Assembly: GCA_052035645.1 (NCBI GenBank)
Contig: JBPOHK010000025.1
Span: forward strand, 1 to 64,000
Source of the DNA: RPQJ01 sp052035645
Lineage (GTDB): Bacteria; Pseudomonadota; Gammaproteobacteria; Steroidobacterales; Steroidobacteraceae
DNA length: 64,000 nucleotides
Direction: 5' to 3'
A program made the translations under genes and the position numbers. How positions within the stretch are numbered: position 1 is the stretch's first letter; each line of letters opens with the position of its first letter. Positions 43,294 to 52,430 of the stretch are shown in pieces. The notes beneath the pieces were generated by a model that did no database searches, was not told the DNA's origin, and was given only the letters and a program-made list of their open reading frames with translations.

Positions 43294-45957
43294 TCAGACC
43301 GTCACGGGGTTGGGCTTGGCCGGGTCGATCCCGAAGCGCTCCATGGCGCTCGTGACCGTCGCCATGTCGAGCTTGCCCTCGTCGGCGAGCGACTTGAGAG
43401 CCGCCAGCGCGATGTAGCGGCGGTCGACCTCGAAGAATCCGCGCAGCGCGGCCCGCGAATCGCTGCGCCCGTAGCCGTCGGTGCCGAGCACCTGGTAGCG
43501 GCCCGGGACCCACTGGCGGACCTGGTCCGGCACGATGCGCATGTAGTCGGTCGCGGCCACGAACGGCCCGGTGCGGCCCGCGAGGAGCTGCTGGACGTAA
43601 GGGCGGCGCGGCTTCTCCTGCGGGTGCAGCAGGTTCCAGCGCTCGGCATCCAGCGCCTCGCGCCGCAGCTCGGAAAAGCTGGTGACGCTGTACACGTCGG
43701 CCGGCACCCCGTATTCCTTCTCGAGCACGGCCGCCGCCTCGATCACCTCGCGCAGGATCGTGCCCGAGCCGAACAGGTTGACGCGCACCTTGCCCTTGCC
43801 GCCCTCCTTCAGCAGGTACATCCCCTTGAGGATGCCCTCCTGCGCGCCCGCCGGCAGCGCCGGATGGGCGTAGTTCTCGTTCATGCAGGTGACGTAGTAG
43901 AAGACGTTCTCCTGCTCCGCGTACATGCGGCGCAGGCCGTCCTGCACGATCACCGCGAGCTCGTACGCGTAGGCCGGATCGTAGGCCACGCAGTTCGGCA
44001 CGGTCGTCGCGACGAGCTGGCTGTGGCCGTCCTGGTGCTGCAGGCCCTCGCCCGCCAGCGTGGTGCGGCCGGCGGTGCCGCCGATGAGGAAGCCGCGGCT
44101 CTGCATGTCGCCGCCGGCCCAGATGAAGTCGCCGACGCGCTGGAAGCCGAACATCGAGTAGTAGATGTAGAACGGGATCATGCTCACGCCGTGGTTGGCG
44201 TAGGCCGTGCCCGCGGCGATCCAGCTGCACATCGCGCCGCCCTCGTTGATGCCCTCCTCGTGGATGTGGCCCTTCCGGTCCTCGCGGTAGTAGAGCAACT
44301 GGTCCGCGTCCTGCGGCGTGTACAGCTGGCCCATCGACGAGTAGATGCCGATCTGGCGGAACAGCCCCTCCAGGCCGAAGGTGCGCGCCTCGTCCGGCAC
44401 GATCGGCACCACGCGCGGCCCGACCTGCCTGTCCTTCAGCAGCACGCCGAGCAGGCGCACCAGCGCCATGGTCGTGGAGAACTCGCGGTCGCCCGAGGAC
44501 TCGAGCAGCGGCCCGAAGGCCTCGAGCGGCGGCACCTCGAGCGCGTCCGCCTTCGCGCGCCGCTGCGGCAGGTAGCCGCCGAGCGCCTTGCGGCGGGCCT
44601 GCAGGTACTTGATCTCCTCGCTGCCTTCGGCGGGCCGGTAATACGGCACGCTGCCGATGTCGTCGTCCGACACCGGGATGTGGAAGCGGTCGCGGAACTC
44701 CTTGAGCGCGTCGTCGTCCAGCTTCTTCTGCTGGTGCGTGATGTTGAGGCCCTCGCCCGCCTTGCCCATGCCGTAGCCCTTCACGGTCTTGGCGAGGATC
44801 ACGGTGGGCTGGCCCTTGTGCTCCATCGCCGCGCGATAGGCGTTGAAGACCTTGAGCGGGTCGTGGCCGCCGCGGTTCAGCATCCAGATGTCGTCGTCCG
44901 AGAGGTTGGCGACCATCTCCTTCAGCTCGGGATACTTGCCGAAGAAGTGCTCGCGCGTGTACGCGCCGCCCTTGGCCTTGAAGTTCTGGTACTCGCCGTC
45001 GACGCACTCCATCATCAGCCGGCGCAGCAGCCCCTTGTCGTCGCGCTGCAGCAGCGGGTCCCAGCGCGAGCCCCAGATCACCTTGATGACGTTCCAGCCG
45101 GCGCCGAGGAACGCGGCCTCGAGTTCCTGGATGATCTTGCCGTTGCCGCGCACGGGCCCGTCGAGGCGCTGCAGGTTGCAGTTGACGACGAACACGAGGT
45201 TGTCGAGCTTCTCGCGCACCGGCATGGTGATCGCGCCGAGCGACTCGGGCTCGTCCATCTCGCCGTCGCCGAGGAAGGCCCACACCTTGCGATCGCTGGC
45301 CGGCACGAGTCCGCGGTGCTCGAGGTAGCGATTGAAGCGGGCCTGGTAGATCGCCATCAGCGGGCCGAGGCCCATCGACACCGGGGGGAACTGCCAGAAG
45401 CCCGGCATCAGCCAGGGGTGGGGATAGGAGGACAGCCCGCCGCCGCCGACTTCCTCGCGGAAACGGCGCAGGTGATCCTCGGTGAGGCGGCCCTCGAGGT
45501 AGGCGCGGGCGTAGATGCCGGGCGCAGAATGGCCCTGGATGAACACCATGTCGCCGGGATGCTGCTCGCCGGGCGCGCGCCAGAAGTGGTTGAAGCCCAC
45601 CTCGTACAGCGTGGCCGCCGAGGCGTAGCTGGCGATGTGGCCGCCGTACTCCGAGCTCTGGCGGTTGGCCTGCACGACCATCGCCATGGCGTTCCAGCGG
45701 ATGTAGGCCTTGATGCGGCGCTCGAGCGCGCGGTCGCCCGGGTACTCCTGCTGCTGCGCGGTCGAGATCGTGTTGACGTAGGCGGTGTTCTGCTTGAACG
45801 GCAGGTAGGCGCCGGAGCGGCGCGCGTGGTCGATCAGCCGCTCGAGGAGGTAGTGGGCGCGCTCGGGGCCGTGCACCTTCAGGACCGAGTCGATCGACTC
45901 GAGCCACTCGCGGGTCTCGCCCGGGTCGGCATCTTCGGTCTTCGACACTTCGAACAT
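43294..45957 (-). CDS. aceE: Pyruvate dehydrogenase E1, homodimeric type
   Basis: Thiamine-diphosphate-dependent decarboxylase, 887 residues, normal for AceE. The ThDP/Mg site is GDGEMDEPES followed by NLVFVVNCNLQRLDGPV. Other hallmarks: FIQGHSAPGIYARAYLEGRL and GINEGGAMCSWIAAGTAYANHG. The ribosome site is ggagtaagcg before the ATG at 45957. First gene of the aceE-aceF-lpd-sulfotransferase operon. In the divergent gap a minus-strand TTGACC with a weak GATCAT 17 bases on could be its promoter; no PdhR site is obvious. Confidence 0.97.
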   Translation of the reverse strand: MFEVSKTEDADPGETREWLESIDSVLKVHGPERAHYLLERLIDHARRSGAYLPFKQNTAYVNTISTAQQQEYPGDRALERRIKAYIRWNAMAMVVQANRQSSEYGGHIASYASAATLYEVGFNHFWRAPGEQHPGDMVFIQGHSAPGIYARAYLEGRLTEDHLRRFREEVGGGGLSSYPHPWLMPGFWQFPPVSMGLGPLMAIYQARFNRYLEHRGLVPASDRKVWAFLGDGEMDEPESLGAITMPVREKLDNLVFVVNCNLQRLDGPVRGNGKIIQELEAAFLGAGWNVIKVIWGSRWDPLLQRDDKGLLRRLMMECVDGEYQNFKAKGGAYTREHFFGKYPELKEMVANLSDDDIWMLNRGGHDPLKVFNAYRAAMEHKGQPTVILAKTVKGYGMGKAGEGLNITHQQKKLDDDALKEFRDRFHIPVSDDDIGSVPYYRPAEGSEEIKYLQARRKALGGYLPQRRAKADALEVPPLEAFGPLLESSGDREFSTTMALVRLLGVLLKDRQVGPRVVPIVPDEARTFGLEGLFRQIGIYSSMGQLYTPQDADQLLYYREDRKGHIHEEGINEGGAMCSWIAAGTAYANHGVSMIPFYIYYSMFGFQRVGDFIWAGGDMQSRGFLIGGTAGRTTLAGEGLQHQDGHSQLVATTVPNCVAYDPAYAYELAVIVQDGLRRMYAEQENVFYYVTCMNENYAHPALPAGAQEGILKGMYLLKEGGKGKVRVNLFGSGTILREVIEAAAVLEKEYGVPADVYSVTSFSELRREALDAERWNLLHPQEKPRRPYVQQLLAGRTGPFVAATDYMRIVPDQVRQWVPGRYQVLGTDGYGRSDSRAALRGFFEVDRRYIALAALKSLADEGKLDMATVTSAMERFGIDPAKPNPVTV

Positions 45958-46078
45958 TCGCTTACTCCCGACCTGCCTGATAGCATGCCGCCGCGCCGGG
46001 CGCGCACCCGCGGGACGCGCGGCGAAAAGGGCCCGGCAATGATCGTTTCATGCCCGCACAGGGTCAAGGCAATACTCC

Positions 46079-47599
46079 GTGAAATTCCTCCCACCTGAAG
46101 CGCCCATCGAGGTCGTGGCCCGCGATTCGGCCGCGAGCGAGGCCGCGCTGGCACGCGCCGACGCCGCCGTCTTCCTGCTCGAGCGCCCGGCCACCGAGGC
46201 GGCCCTGCGGCGCCTGCCGCACGCACCCTTGTGGAGCGCCCTGCACCGCGCGCAGCGGGCGTCGGATCCGCACGGCTGCCTGGTCGCGCGTGTCCCGAAC
46301 GCGCGCCACACGCTGGTGGCGGTCGGCTTCGTCGAGCCCCGCGCGAGCGCGTTCCAGCGGCTCGAGCTCGCGGCGAAGCTCGTGCGCGAGGTGCTGAAGC
46401 CGGGCGTGAAGCGGCTGCAGCTGCACGCGCCGGATTTCGCCGGCGCGCGCCGCACGCACGCGCTCGAGGCGCTCCTGAGCGCGGCACTGGCCGCCGCGGC
46501 GCCGATGCCGGAGCGCAAGTCGAAGCGTACGGCCGCCTGCGAGCTCGCGCGCATCGACCTCGCCTCGCGCGCGGACGCGGCCTACGACCGGGCCGTGGCG
46601 GTCGCCGCGGGCAATCACCTCGCCCGCTGGCTCACGACCCTGCCGCCCAACGTGCTCGACTGCGTCGCGTACCGGCGCACCCTGCAGCAGCTCGCGCGGC
46701 GCGAGGGCTGGACGTTCCGCTTCTACGACGTCGCGGCCCTGAAGCGTCTCGGCGCCGGTGCGTTCCTCGCGGTCGCGCAGGCCAACCCGCATCGCGGCGC
46801 GGGCATCGTCCGCCTCACGTACCGGCCGCGCGGGCGCGCGCGCCAGCGCCTCGCGCTGGTGGGCAAGGGCATCTGCTTCGACACGGGCGGCGTCAATCTC
46901 AAGCCCCACCGCAGCATGTACAGCATGCACGGCGACATGCAGGGCAGCGCCGTCGCGGTGGGCACGCTGCTCTCGCTCGCCCGCCAGCGGGCGCCGTACG
47001 CGATCGACTGCTGGCTCGCGTTGACCGAGAACCAGATCGGGCCGCAGTCCTACCGGCCGCACGACGTGGTCACGGCGCTCGACGGCACGACCATCCAGGT
47101 CGTGCACAGCGACGCCGAGGGACGCATGGTGCTCGCGGACACGCTGGCGCTCGCCTCGCGCGAGCGGCCGCAGTTCATGGTGGACTTCGCCACGCTCACC
47201 GGCGCCTGCGTGGCCGCGCTCACCGAGCGCTACAGCGGCGCATTCACCAACCGCGACGCGCTGCAGGGCTGGCTGCAGGCCACCGGCCGCGAGTGCGGCG
47301 AGCGCGTGTGGTGCTTCCCGCTCGATCCGGACTTCGACGCCGACCTCGAGAGCCCGCTGGCGGACGTCATGCAGTGCACGCTCGACAACAAGGGCGACCA
47401 CATCCTCGCGGCGCGCTTCCTCGGCCGGTTCGTGGCCCCCGACGTGCCCTGGGTGCACATCGACCTGGCGTCCTCGGAGCGCAAGGGCGGCCTCGCGCAC
47501 GTCCCCACCGAGTTCACGGGCTTCGGAGTACGCTATGCCTGCCACCTGCTCGGCGACCCCGACGCGCTGGCGACCCGACTGACGCGAGCCGCCCCTTGA
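46079..47599 (+). CDS. Leucyl aminopeptidase family protein (M17)
   Basis: A cytosolic di-zinc aminopeptidase of 506 residues. Metal and catalytic residues are in GKGICFDTGGVNLKPH, YSMHGDMQGSAVAV and VHSDAEGRMVLADTLALA (the family signature is NTDAEGRL). The N-terminal macro-like domain is present but divergent. The HGDMQGS and PHRSMYSMHG segments differ from classic PepA (MKSDMGG), placing it in the second M17 group that accompanies some pyrC genes. It starts with GTG at 46079. The stop TGA overlaps the pyrC TTG start. Confidence 0.92.
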   Translation: MKFLPPEAPIEVVARDSAASEAALARADAAVFLLERPATEAALRRLPHAPLWSALHRAQRASDPHGCLVARVPNARHTLVAVGFVEPRASAFQRLELAAKLVREVLKPGVKRLQLHAPDFAGARRTHALEALLSAALAAAAPMPERKSKRTAACELARIDLASRADAAYDRAVAVAAGNHLARWLTTLPPNVLDCVAYRRTLQQLARREGWTFRFYDVAALKRLGAGAFLAVAQANPHRGAGIVRLTYRPRGRARQRLALVGKGICFDTGGVNLKPHRSMYSMHGDMQGSAVAVGTLLSLARQRAPYAIDCWLALTENQIGPQSYRPHDVVTALDGTTIQVVHSDAEGRMVLADTLALASRERPQFMVDFATLTGACVAALTERYSGAFTNRDALQGWLQATGRECGERVWCFPLDPDFDADLESPLADVMQCTLDNKGDHILAARFLGRFVAPDVPWVHIDLASSERKGGLAHVPTEFTGFGVRYACHLLGDPDALATRLTRAAP

Positions 47600-48633
47600 C
47601 CCAGACCCTGAGCATCCTGCGCCCCGACGACTGGCACCTGCACCTGCGAGACGGCGCGCACATGGCCGCCGTGCTGCCCTACACGGCGCGCTGCTTCGCG
47701 CGGGCGCTGGTCATGCCGAACCTGCGGCCGCCGATGACCACGACGGCGGCGCTCGGCGAGTACCGGGCCCGGATCCTGGCGGCGCTCCCGGCCGGCGCCG
47801 CGTTCGAGCCGCTGATGACGCTCTACCTGACGGACCGCACCTCGCCCGAGGAGATCCGGCGGGCGCGCGACAGCGGCTTCGTGGTCGGCGCCAAGCTCTA
47901 CCCGGCCGGCGCGACCACGAATTCCGATTCCGGCGTGACCTCGATCGAGCACCTCTGGCCGGCGCTCGATGCGATGGCGGAGAGCGGACTGGTGCTGCAG
48001 GTGCACGGCGAGGTCACCGACGCGTCCATCGACGTGTTCGACCGCGAGCAGGCCTTCATCGAGCAGGTGCTGGGCCGGGTGGTCGAGCGGGTCCCGCGCC
48101 TGAAGGTGGTGTTCGAGCACGTCACGACCCGCGAAGCGGTGGCGTTCGTGCGTGGCGCGCGCGCCGGCGTGGCGGCCACGATCACCCCGCAGCACCTGCT
48201 GCACAACCGCAACGCGATCTTCGAGGGCGGCATCCGCCCGCACCTCTACTGCCTGCCCGTGCTCAAGCGCGAGCGCGATCGCATCGCCCTGCTCGAGGCC
48301 GCGACCGGCGACGACCCGCGCTTCTTCCTCGGCACGGACAGCGCGCCGCACGCCGTGCACACCAAGGAGGCGCCGTGCGGCTGCGCCGGCATCTTCTCCG
48401 CGCCGGCGGCGATCGAACTGTACGCCGAGGCCTTCGAGCAGGACGGGCGTCTCGATCGGCTGCAGGCCTTCGCCTCGGAGCGCGGCGCGGATTTCTACGG
48501 TCGCCCGCGCAACCGCGACACGCTCACGCTCCGGCGCGAACGCTGGACGGTGCCTGAGCGGCTGCCGTTCGGCGGCGACCAGATCGTGCCGATGCGCGCC
48601 GGCACCTCGCTCGAATGGCGGGTGGCGGCATGA
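47596..48633 (+). CDS. pyrC: Dihydroorotase, PyrC type
   Basis: Third step of pyrimidine biosynthesis: reversible cyclisation of carbamoyl aspartate. 345 residues, class II PyrC. Metal ligands: RPDDWHLHLRDG, carboxylated Lys in GAKLYPAGATTNSDSGV, FEHVTTREAV and the catalytic Asp in FLGTDSAPH. No ATG precedes the core; the TTG at 47596 overlaps the previous stop (TTGA) and gives the standard TQTLSILRPDDW start. It overlaps rnt by ATGA. Confidence 0.96.
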   Translation: MTQTLSILRPDDWHLHLRDGAHMAAVLPYTARCFARALVMPNLRPPMTTTAALGEYRARILAALPAGAAFEPLMTLYLTDRTSPEEIRRARDSGFVVGAKLYPAGATTNSDSGVTSIEHLWPALDAMAESGLVLQVHGEVTDASIDVFDREQAFIEQVLGRVVERVPRLKVVFEHVTTREAVAFVRGARAGVAATITPQHLLHNRNAIFEGGIRPHLYCLPVLKRERDRIALLEAATGDDPRFFLGTDSAPHAVHTKEAPCGCAGIFSAPAAIELYAEAFEQDGRLDRLQAFASERGADFYGRPRNRDTLTLRRERWTVPERLPFGGDQIVPMRAGTSLEWRVAA

Positions 48634-49322
48634 ACGGCATGCCCGACGCCTATCGCATGTCCGGCCGCTTCCGCGGCTTCCTGCCGGTGGCGGTCGACGT
48701 CGAGACCGGCGGCTTCAACGCGTCGACCGACGCACTGCTCGAGATCGCGGCGGTGGTGATCGAGATGTCGCCGATGGGGCAGCTGCGCCCCGGCGCGAGC
48801 TTCCGCTACCACGTGCAGCCGTTCCACGGCTCGCGGATCGACCCGGCCTCGCTCGCGGTGAACGGCATCGACCCGCACCACCCGCTGCGGCCGGCCATGC
48901 CCGAGAAGGAAGCGCTGACGCAGCTGTTCCGCGAGATCCGCAAGGCCGTGCGCGACGCCGAGTGCACGCGCGCGGTCCTGCTCGGGCACAACGCCTCGTT
49001 CGACCTGGGTTTCCTGAACGCCGCGGTGGCGCGCACCGACATCAAGCGCAATCCGTTCCACCCGTTCTCGAGCTTCGACACCGCGACGCTCGGCGGCGTG
49101 GCCTACGGCCAGACGGTGCTGGCCCGGGCCGTGACGGCGGCGGGCCTGGCCTGGGATACCGCGGCCGCGCATTCCGCGATCTACGACGCGGAGCGCACCG
49201 CGTCGCTGTTCTGCACCATCTGCAACCGCTTCCAGCCGATGTACGAGGAAGCGCTCGAACGCGCGCCCGGCCTCGCCGAGCCCGACGCGTCGCAGGAGCG
49301 GATCGCCGACGACGAGACCTAG
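48630..49322 (+). CDS. rnt: Ribonuclease T
   Basis: A 3'-5' exoribonuclease of the DEDDh family for tRNA end turnover and 3' maturation of stable RNAs. 230 residues. The DEDDh motifs are intact: VAVDVETGGFN, LLGHNASFDLGFL and AAHSAIYDAERTA. RNase T is largely a gammaproteobacterial enzyme. The ATG at 48630 overlaps the pyrC stop; its own stop overlaps the convergent grxD stop. Confidence 0.96.
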   Translation: MNGMPDAYRMSGRFRGFLPVAVDVETGGFNASTDALLEIAAVVIEMSPMGQLRPGASFRYHVQPFHGSRIDPASLAVNGIDPHHPLRPAMPEKEALTQLFREIRKAVRDAECTRAVLLGHNASFDLGFLNAAVARTDIKRNPFHPFSSFDTATLGGVAYGQTVLARAVTAAGLAWDTAAAHSAIYDAERTASLFCTICNRFQPMYEEALERAPGLAEPDASQERIADDET

Positions 49323-49639
49323 GCCGTCGCGCCGGCCTCGGTGAGCATCTGCTGCAGCTCGCCCTTCTGGTACATCTCGGTGAGGATGTCGGCGCCGCCG
49401 AGCAACTCGCCCTTGACGTACAGCTGCGGGTAGGTCGGCCAGTTCGAATGGCGCTTCAGCGCCTCGCGCAGCTCCGGGTCCTCGAAGATGTTCACGTAGG
49501 CGAACTTCGCGCCGCAGGCCTCGAGCGTGCGCACCGCGGACGCCGAGAACCCGCACTGCGGGAAGTCCGGCGTGCCCTTCATGTACAGGATCACCGGGTT
49601 GGATTCGAGCTGCTGGCGGATGCGTTGCGTGACGTCCAT
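49319..49639 (-). CDS. grxD: Monothiol glutaredoxin
   Basis: A 106-residue Fe-S cluster carrier of the GrxD type. The active site CGFS is in FPQCGFSASAVR, with the GSH-binding WPTYPQLYVKGELLGG region. The order rnt-grxD with tail-to-tail overlap is known from gammaproteobacteria. It probably delivers [2Fe-2S] clusters with BolA partners. Confidence 0.96.
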   Translation of the reverse strand: MDVTQRIRQQLESNPVILYMKGTPDFPQCGFSASAVRTLEACGAKFAYVNIFEDPELREALKRHSNWPTYPQLYVKGELLGGADILTEMYQKGELQQMLTEAGATA

Positions 49640-49694
49640 CGTGTTACCCCTGGCCAGGCTCTGGCCGGTCGGAGATCGGTCGGGAGGGCGCGCC

Positions 49695-49895
49695 TCAGCC
49701 CGCGAGGGGCGCGGCGTGGCCCTGATCCGCGAGACGCAGCCGTTCGAGGCGGGCGACGACGGCCCACTGCTCCGCCGCGCTCATCCGCCCCCAGCGCGCG
49801 ATCTCGTCGACCGTGCGCCGGCACCCGACACACACCCGGTGGGCGTCGAGCACGCAGATGTTCAGGCAGGGCGAAGTGGGTCCGGCGTCGGTCAT
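49695..49895 (-). CDS. DUF1289 small Cys-motif protein
   Basis: 66 residues. The DUF1289 motif PCLNICVLDAHRVCVGCRRT has four cysteines (C-x3-C-x7-C-x2-C), followed by DEIARWGRMSAAEQWAV. Probably a small zinc or Fe-S binding protein of unknown role. The ATG at 49895 gives the canonical start; longer frames upstream have no support. Confidence 0.88.
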   Translation of the reverse strand: MTDAGPTSPCLNICVLDAHRVCVGCRRTVDEIARWGRMSAAEQWAVVARLERLRLADQGHAAPLAG

Positions 49896-49953
49896 GCAGC
49901 CTCTTGCGGCGCTCGCGGGGCGTTGAATTATGGGGTGGCGTCGCCTATTCTTC

Positions 49954-50007
49954 AAACTCTTTACTCAGTCCGGGAAATTTTCCAAGCCCCGGATTCAAAA
50001 AGAGTTT
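49954..50007 (+). promoter_or_regulatory. Nested hairpin in the leader of the PuuD-like gene
   Basis: Outer arms AAACTCTTT (49954-49962) and AAAGAGTTT (49999-50007) enclose inner arms TCCGGG (49969-49974) and CCCGGA (49988-49993), with a 13-base loop. It ends 21 bases before the ATG at 50029 and 4-9 bases before the ribosome site. A short T-run follows the right arm. It could be an attenuator, an RNA regulator or a dyad operator. Confidence 0.5.
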
Positions 50008-50028
50008 TTCAACGGGAGGAACGCCGGG

Positions 50029-50631
50029 ATGAATCCACTCGACTCGGTTCGCGGCGCCATTGCGGCCGGTTTCACGCTGGCCATCGTACTCACCCTGCTG
50101 ATCGCACCCAACGCCTTCCACGAACTCGGACTGGCGCGCTGGTTCCACATCCTGTCGGGGATCACCTGGATCGGGCTGCTGTATTACTTCAACGTGGTGC
50201 AGGTGCCCGGCCTCGCGGCGGCCGCCGGCGACAAGGGCGGCCCCGGCGGCGCGGGCATCAGCAAGTACATCGCGCCCCGGGCGCTGCTGTGGTTCCGCTG
50301 GGCGGCGGTCGCCACGTGGCTGACCGGCGCGTGGTACCTCGCCCGCTCCGGCAACCTCGCCGGGGCATTCACGCTCGGCACGGGCAGCGACCCGTTCAAC
50401 TACTACCAGCTCATCATCGGCATCGGCGCCTGGCTCGGCACGATCATGCTGTTCAACGTCTGGGCGCTGATCTGGCCGAACCAGAAGAAGGTGCTCGGGC
50501 TGGTGGCCGCCACCGACGACGAGAAGGCCCGGGCCCGGCGGATCGCGCTGCTCGCCTCGCGCGCGAACTTCGTGCTGTCGATCCCGATGCTCATGTGCAT
50601 GGGCTCCGCGGCGCACGGCCTGCCGTTCTGA
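50029..50631 (+). CDS. PuuD-like integral membrane protein
   Basis: 200 residues, about five membrane helices, no cytochrome domain. Conserved histidine and tryptophan positions (ARWFHILSGITWIGLLYYFNVVQVP; a C-terminal SIPMLMCMGSAAHG) resemble the membrane part of urate hydroxylase PuuD (DUF989), found widely as a stand-alone protein. Heme binding is possible, function unknown. The ribosome site is gggagga; the ATG at 50029 starts NPLDSVRGAIAAGF. It is preceded by the nested hairpin and followed by a strong terminator, so it is a single-gene transcript. Confidence 0.65.
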   Translation: MNPLDSVRGAIAAGFTLAIVLTLLIAPNAFHELGLARWFHILSGITWIGLLYYFNVVQVPGLAAAAGDKGGPGGAGISKYIAPRALLWFRWAAVATWLTGAWYLARSGNLAGAFTLGTGSDPFNYYQLIIGIGAWLGTIMLFNVWALIWPNQKKVLGLVAATDDEKARARRIALLASRANFVLSIPMLMCMGSAAHGLPF

Positions 50632-50655
50632 CGCGCGGCGCCGCCCATCTGCGGG

Positions 50656-50687
50656 AGGAAACCCGGCTTCGGCCGGGTTTCCTTTTT
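50656..50687 (+). terminator. Rho-independent terminator
   Basis: GGAAACCCGGC (50657-50667) pairs perfectly with GCCGGGTTTCC (50672-50682) over a TTCG tetraloop, then TTTTT. A-T pairing adds a 12th base pair. It ends the PuuD-like transcript 36 bases before nadC. Confidence 0.92.
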
Positions 50688-50722
50688 CGGGCCCCGACGC
50701 GCGGCGGTATCATGCGCGGACC

Positions 50723-51610
50723 ATGCAGACGCCCCCCGCCGACCTCGCCGCCACCGTCGCGGCCGCCCTCGCCGAGGACATCGGCAGCGGCGATCTCACC
50801 GCCGCCCTGATCCCCGCCGACCGCCAGGGTCGAGCCCGCATCATCACGCGCGAAGCGGCGGTATTCGCGGGGCGGCCGTACGTGGACGAGGTGTTCCGGC
50901 AGGTCGACCCGCGCGTGCGCGTCGAGTGGCACACCGACGACGGCGAGTCCGTCGCACCGGACCAGCTGCTGTACCGGCTGGCCGGCCCGGCGCGCCCGCT
51001 GCTGACCGGCGAGCGCACCGCGCTCAACTTCGTGCAGGCGCTGTCCGGCACGGCGACGGCGACCCGGCGCTACGCCGAGGCGATCGCCGGCCTGCCCTGC
51101 CGCATCCTCGACACGCGCAAGACGCTGCCGGGGCTGCGCAACGCGCAGAAATACGCGGTGCGCTGCGGCGGCGGCACCAACCATCGCATCGGCCTCTACG
51201 ACGGCATCCTGGTCAAGGAGAACCACATCGTCGCGGCCGGCTCGATCGGCGCGGCCGTGGCGGCGGCGAAGGCGTCCGGGACGCGCGTGCCGGTCGAGGT
51301 GGAGGTCGAGACGCTGGACGAGTTGCGCCAGGCGCTCGCTGCCGGCGCGGACATGGCGCTGCTCGACGAGTTCAGCCTCGACGACCTGCGCGCCGCCGTC
51401 GCACTCAACCGCTCGCACCCGAACGGCCCGATGAAGCTCGAGGCCTCGGGCGGCATCACGCTGGAGTCCCTGCGGGCGATCGCCGAGACCGGCGTCGACT
51501 TCATCTCGGTCGGCTCCCTCACCAAGCACGTGCGGGCCGTCGACCTCTCGATGCGCTTCGAGTTCGCTGACCAGGGCCGGCCAGAAGCGGACTCTGCCGG
51601 TGGCGTTTGA
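50723..51610 (+). CDS. nadC: Nicotinate-nucleotide pyrophosphorylase (quinolinate PRTase)
   Basis: NAD biosynthesis: quinolinate plus PRPP to nicotinate mononucleotide. 295 residues. Catalytic and binding segments: ALAEDIGSGDLTAAL, GERTALNFVQALSGTAT, LDTRKTLPGLRNAQKYAVRCGGG, NHRIGLYDGILVKENHI, VEVEVETLDE and EASGGITLESL. It has a short C-terminal extension beyond the family core (ADQGRPEADSAGGV). It stands alone after the terminator. Confidence 0.97.
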   Translation: MQTPPADLAATVAAALAEDIGSGDLTAALIPADRQGRARIITREAAVFAGRPYVDEVFRQVDPRVRVEWHTDDGESVAPDQLLYRLAGPARPLLTGERTALNFVQALSGTATATRRYAEAIAGLPCRILDTRKTLPGLRNAQKYAVRCGGGTNHRIGLYDGILVKENHIVAAGSIGAAVAAAKASGTRVPVEVEVETLDELRQALAAGADMALLDEFSLDDLRAAVALNRSHPNGPMKLEASGGITLESLRAIAETGVDFISVGSLTKHVRAVDLSMRFEFADQGRPEADSAGGV

Positions 51611-51697
51611 ATTTCGGCCTGAATTGATGATTTCGGAACTGGAAGGCCCGTGGCCGGCCCGAGTACGAACATGCGATCCGGGCCGTCCGGGGAGATC

Positions 51698-52207
51698 ATG
51701 AAGTCATTCCGCGCACTCCTGGCACTGACAGCATTCTTTGCAGGTGGCCTGGCCGCCGAACCCGACGATCCGCTCGCAAGCGCCATGCGCGATGCTCAGC
51801 GGCTTGTGGAATGCATGAAGGCATTTGATCCGGAGTGTACCGCCGCCCTGACGTACACGAAGTTCGCGGAAGACAGGGGAATGCCGCGCGAGCAAATGGT
51901 GCAGGCGGTGACCGACCTGCATGGCAAGCTCAAGTCCGTCGGCGCGAAGTACACGCTCTTTGACTTGTCCACGCCGACCGGTCCGTACTCTGGCGACGGT
52001 CGAGAGTACGTCTTTGTGCCGTATTCACAGATTCTGGAGGCCGGTCAGCGCCAAGGTCGGGTTCGTGCTTTCTTGATCGGCGTGTCAGTGGACGGCGGAA
52101 GATCGTGGCAATTCGTCGATGGCCTCGCGGCTACGCCAGCTGCGATCAAGGCGGTCATGCCGAGTTATGCGGGGCAGCCCCTGCCGCCGGTCGGCCCGCT
52201 CGAGTGA
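51698..52207 (+). CDS. Exported protein of unknown function
   Basis: 169 residues with a signal peptide (MKSFRALLALTAFFAGGLAA). The mature part has two Cys near the start (LVECMKAFDPECTAALTY), an amphipathic helix and a beta-rich end (EYVFVPYSQIL, VRAFLIGVSVDGGRSWQFVDG). No family recognised; the last part resembles DUF4440/NTF2-like exported proteins only vaguely. The ribosome site (ggggaga) before the ATG at 51698 is good. Its GC and codon use are visibly lower than in nadC and the GGDEF gene, so it may have been acquired. 223 bases without a gene follow. Confidence 0.75.
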   Translation: MKSFRALLALTAFFAGGLAAEPDDPLASAMRDAQRLVECMKAFDPECTAALTYTKFAEDRGMPREQMVQAVTDLHGKLKSVGAKYTLFDLSTPTGPYSGDGREYVFVPYSQILEAGQRQGRVRAFLIGVSVDGGRSWQFVDGLAATPAAIKAVMPSYAGQPLPPVGPLE

Positions 52208-52430
52208 CCTGCGCCGTCGACGTCGGCAATGACGCCGGTCACCACGGTCGGCGCGAGTACGCCTAACGCTCCTCCCAACAATCATCTGGGGCTCTTCCGC
52301 TGCATGATTCCGCGCCAGGTCTCGCGGCTCAGGGTCTCTTCGCGGATCAGTTCGGCAGCTGCTGGACGGATGACCGCAGGCTCCGCCGAAGAGGCCGGTC
52401 GAGAGGATGCCCGGGCGACGCGCAGCCGGC

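Noticed and set aside
43624..46098. A 2.5-kb plus-strand open frame antisense to aceE
   Set aside because: Shadow of aceE, whose catalytic motifs are unambiguous.
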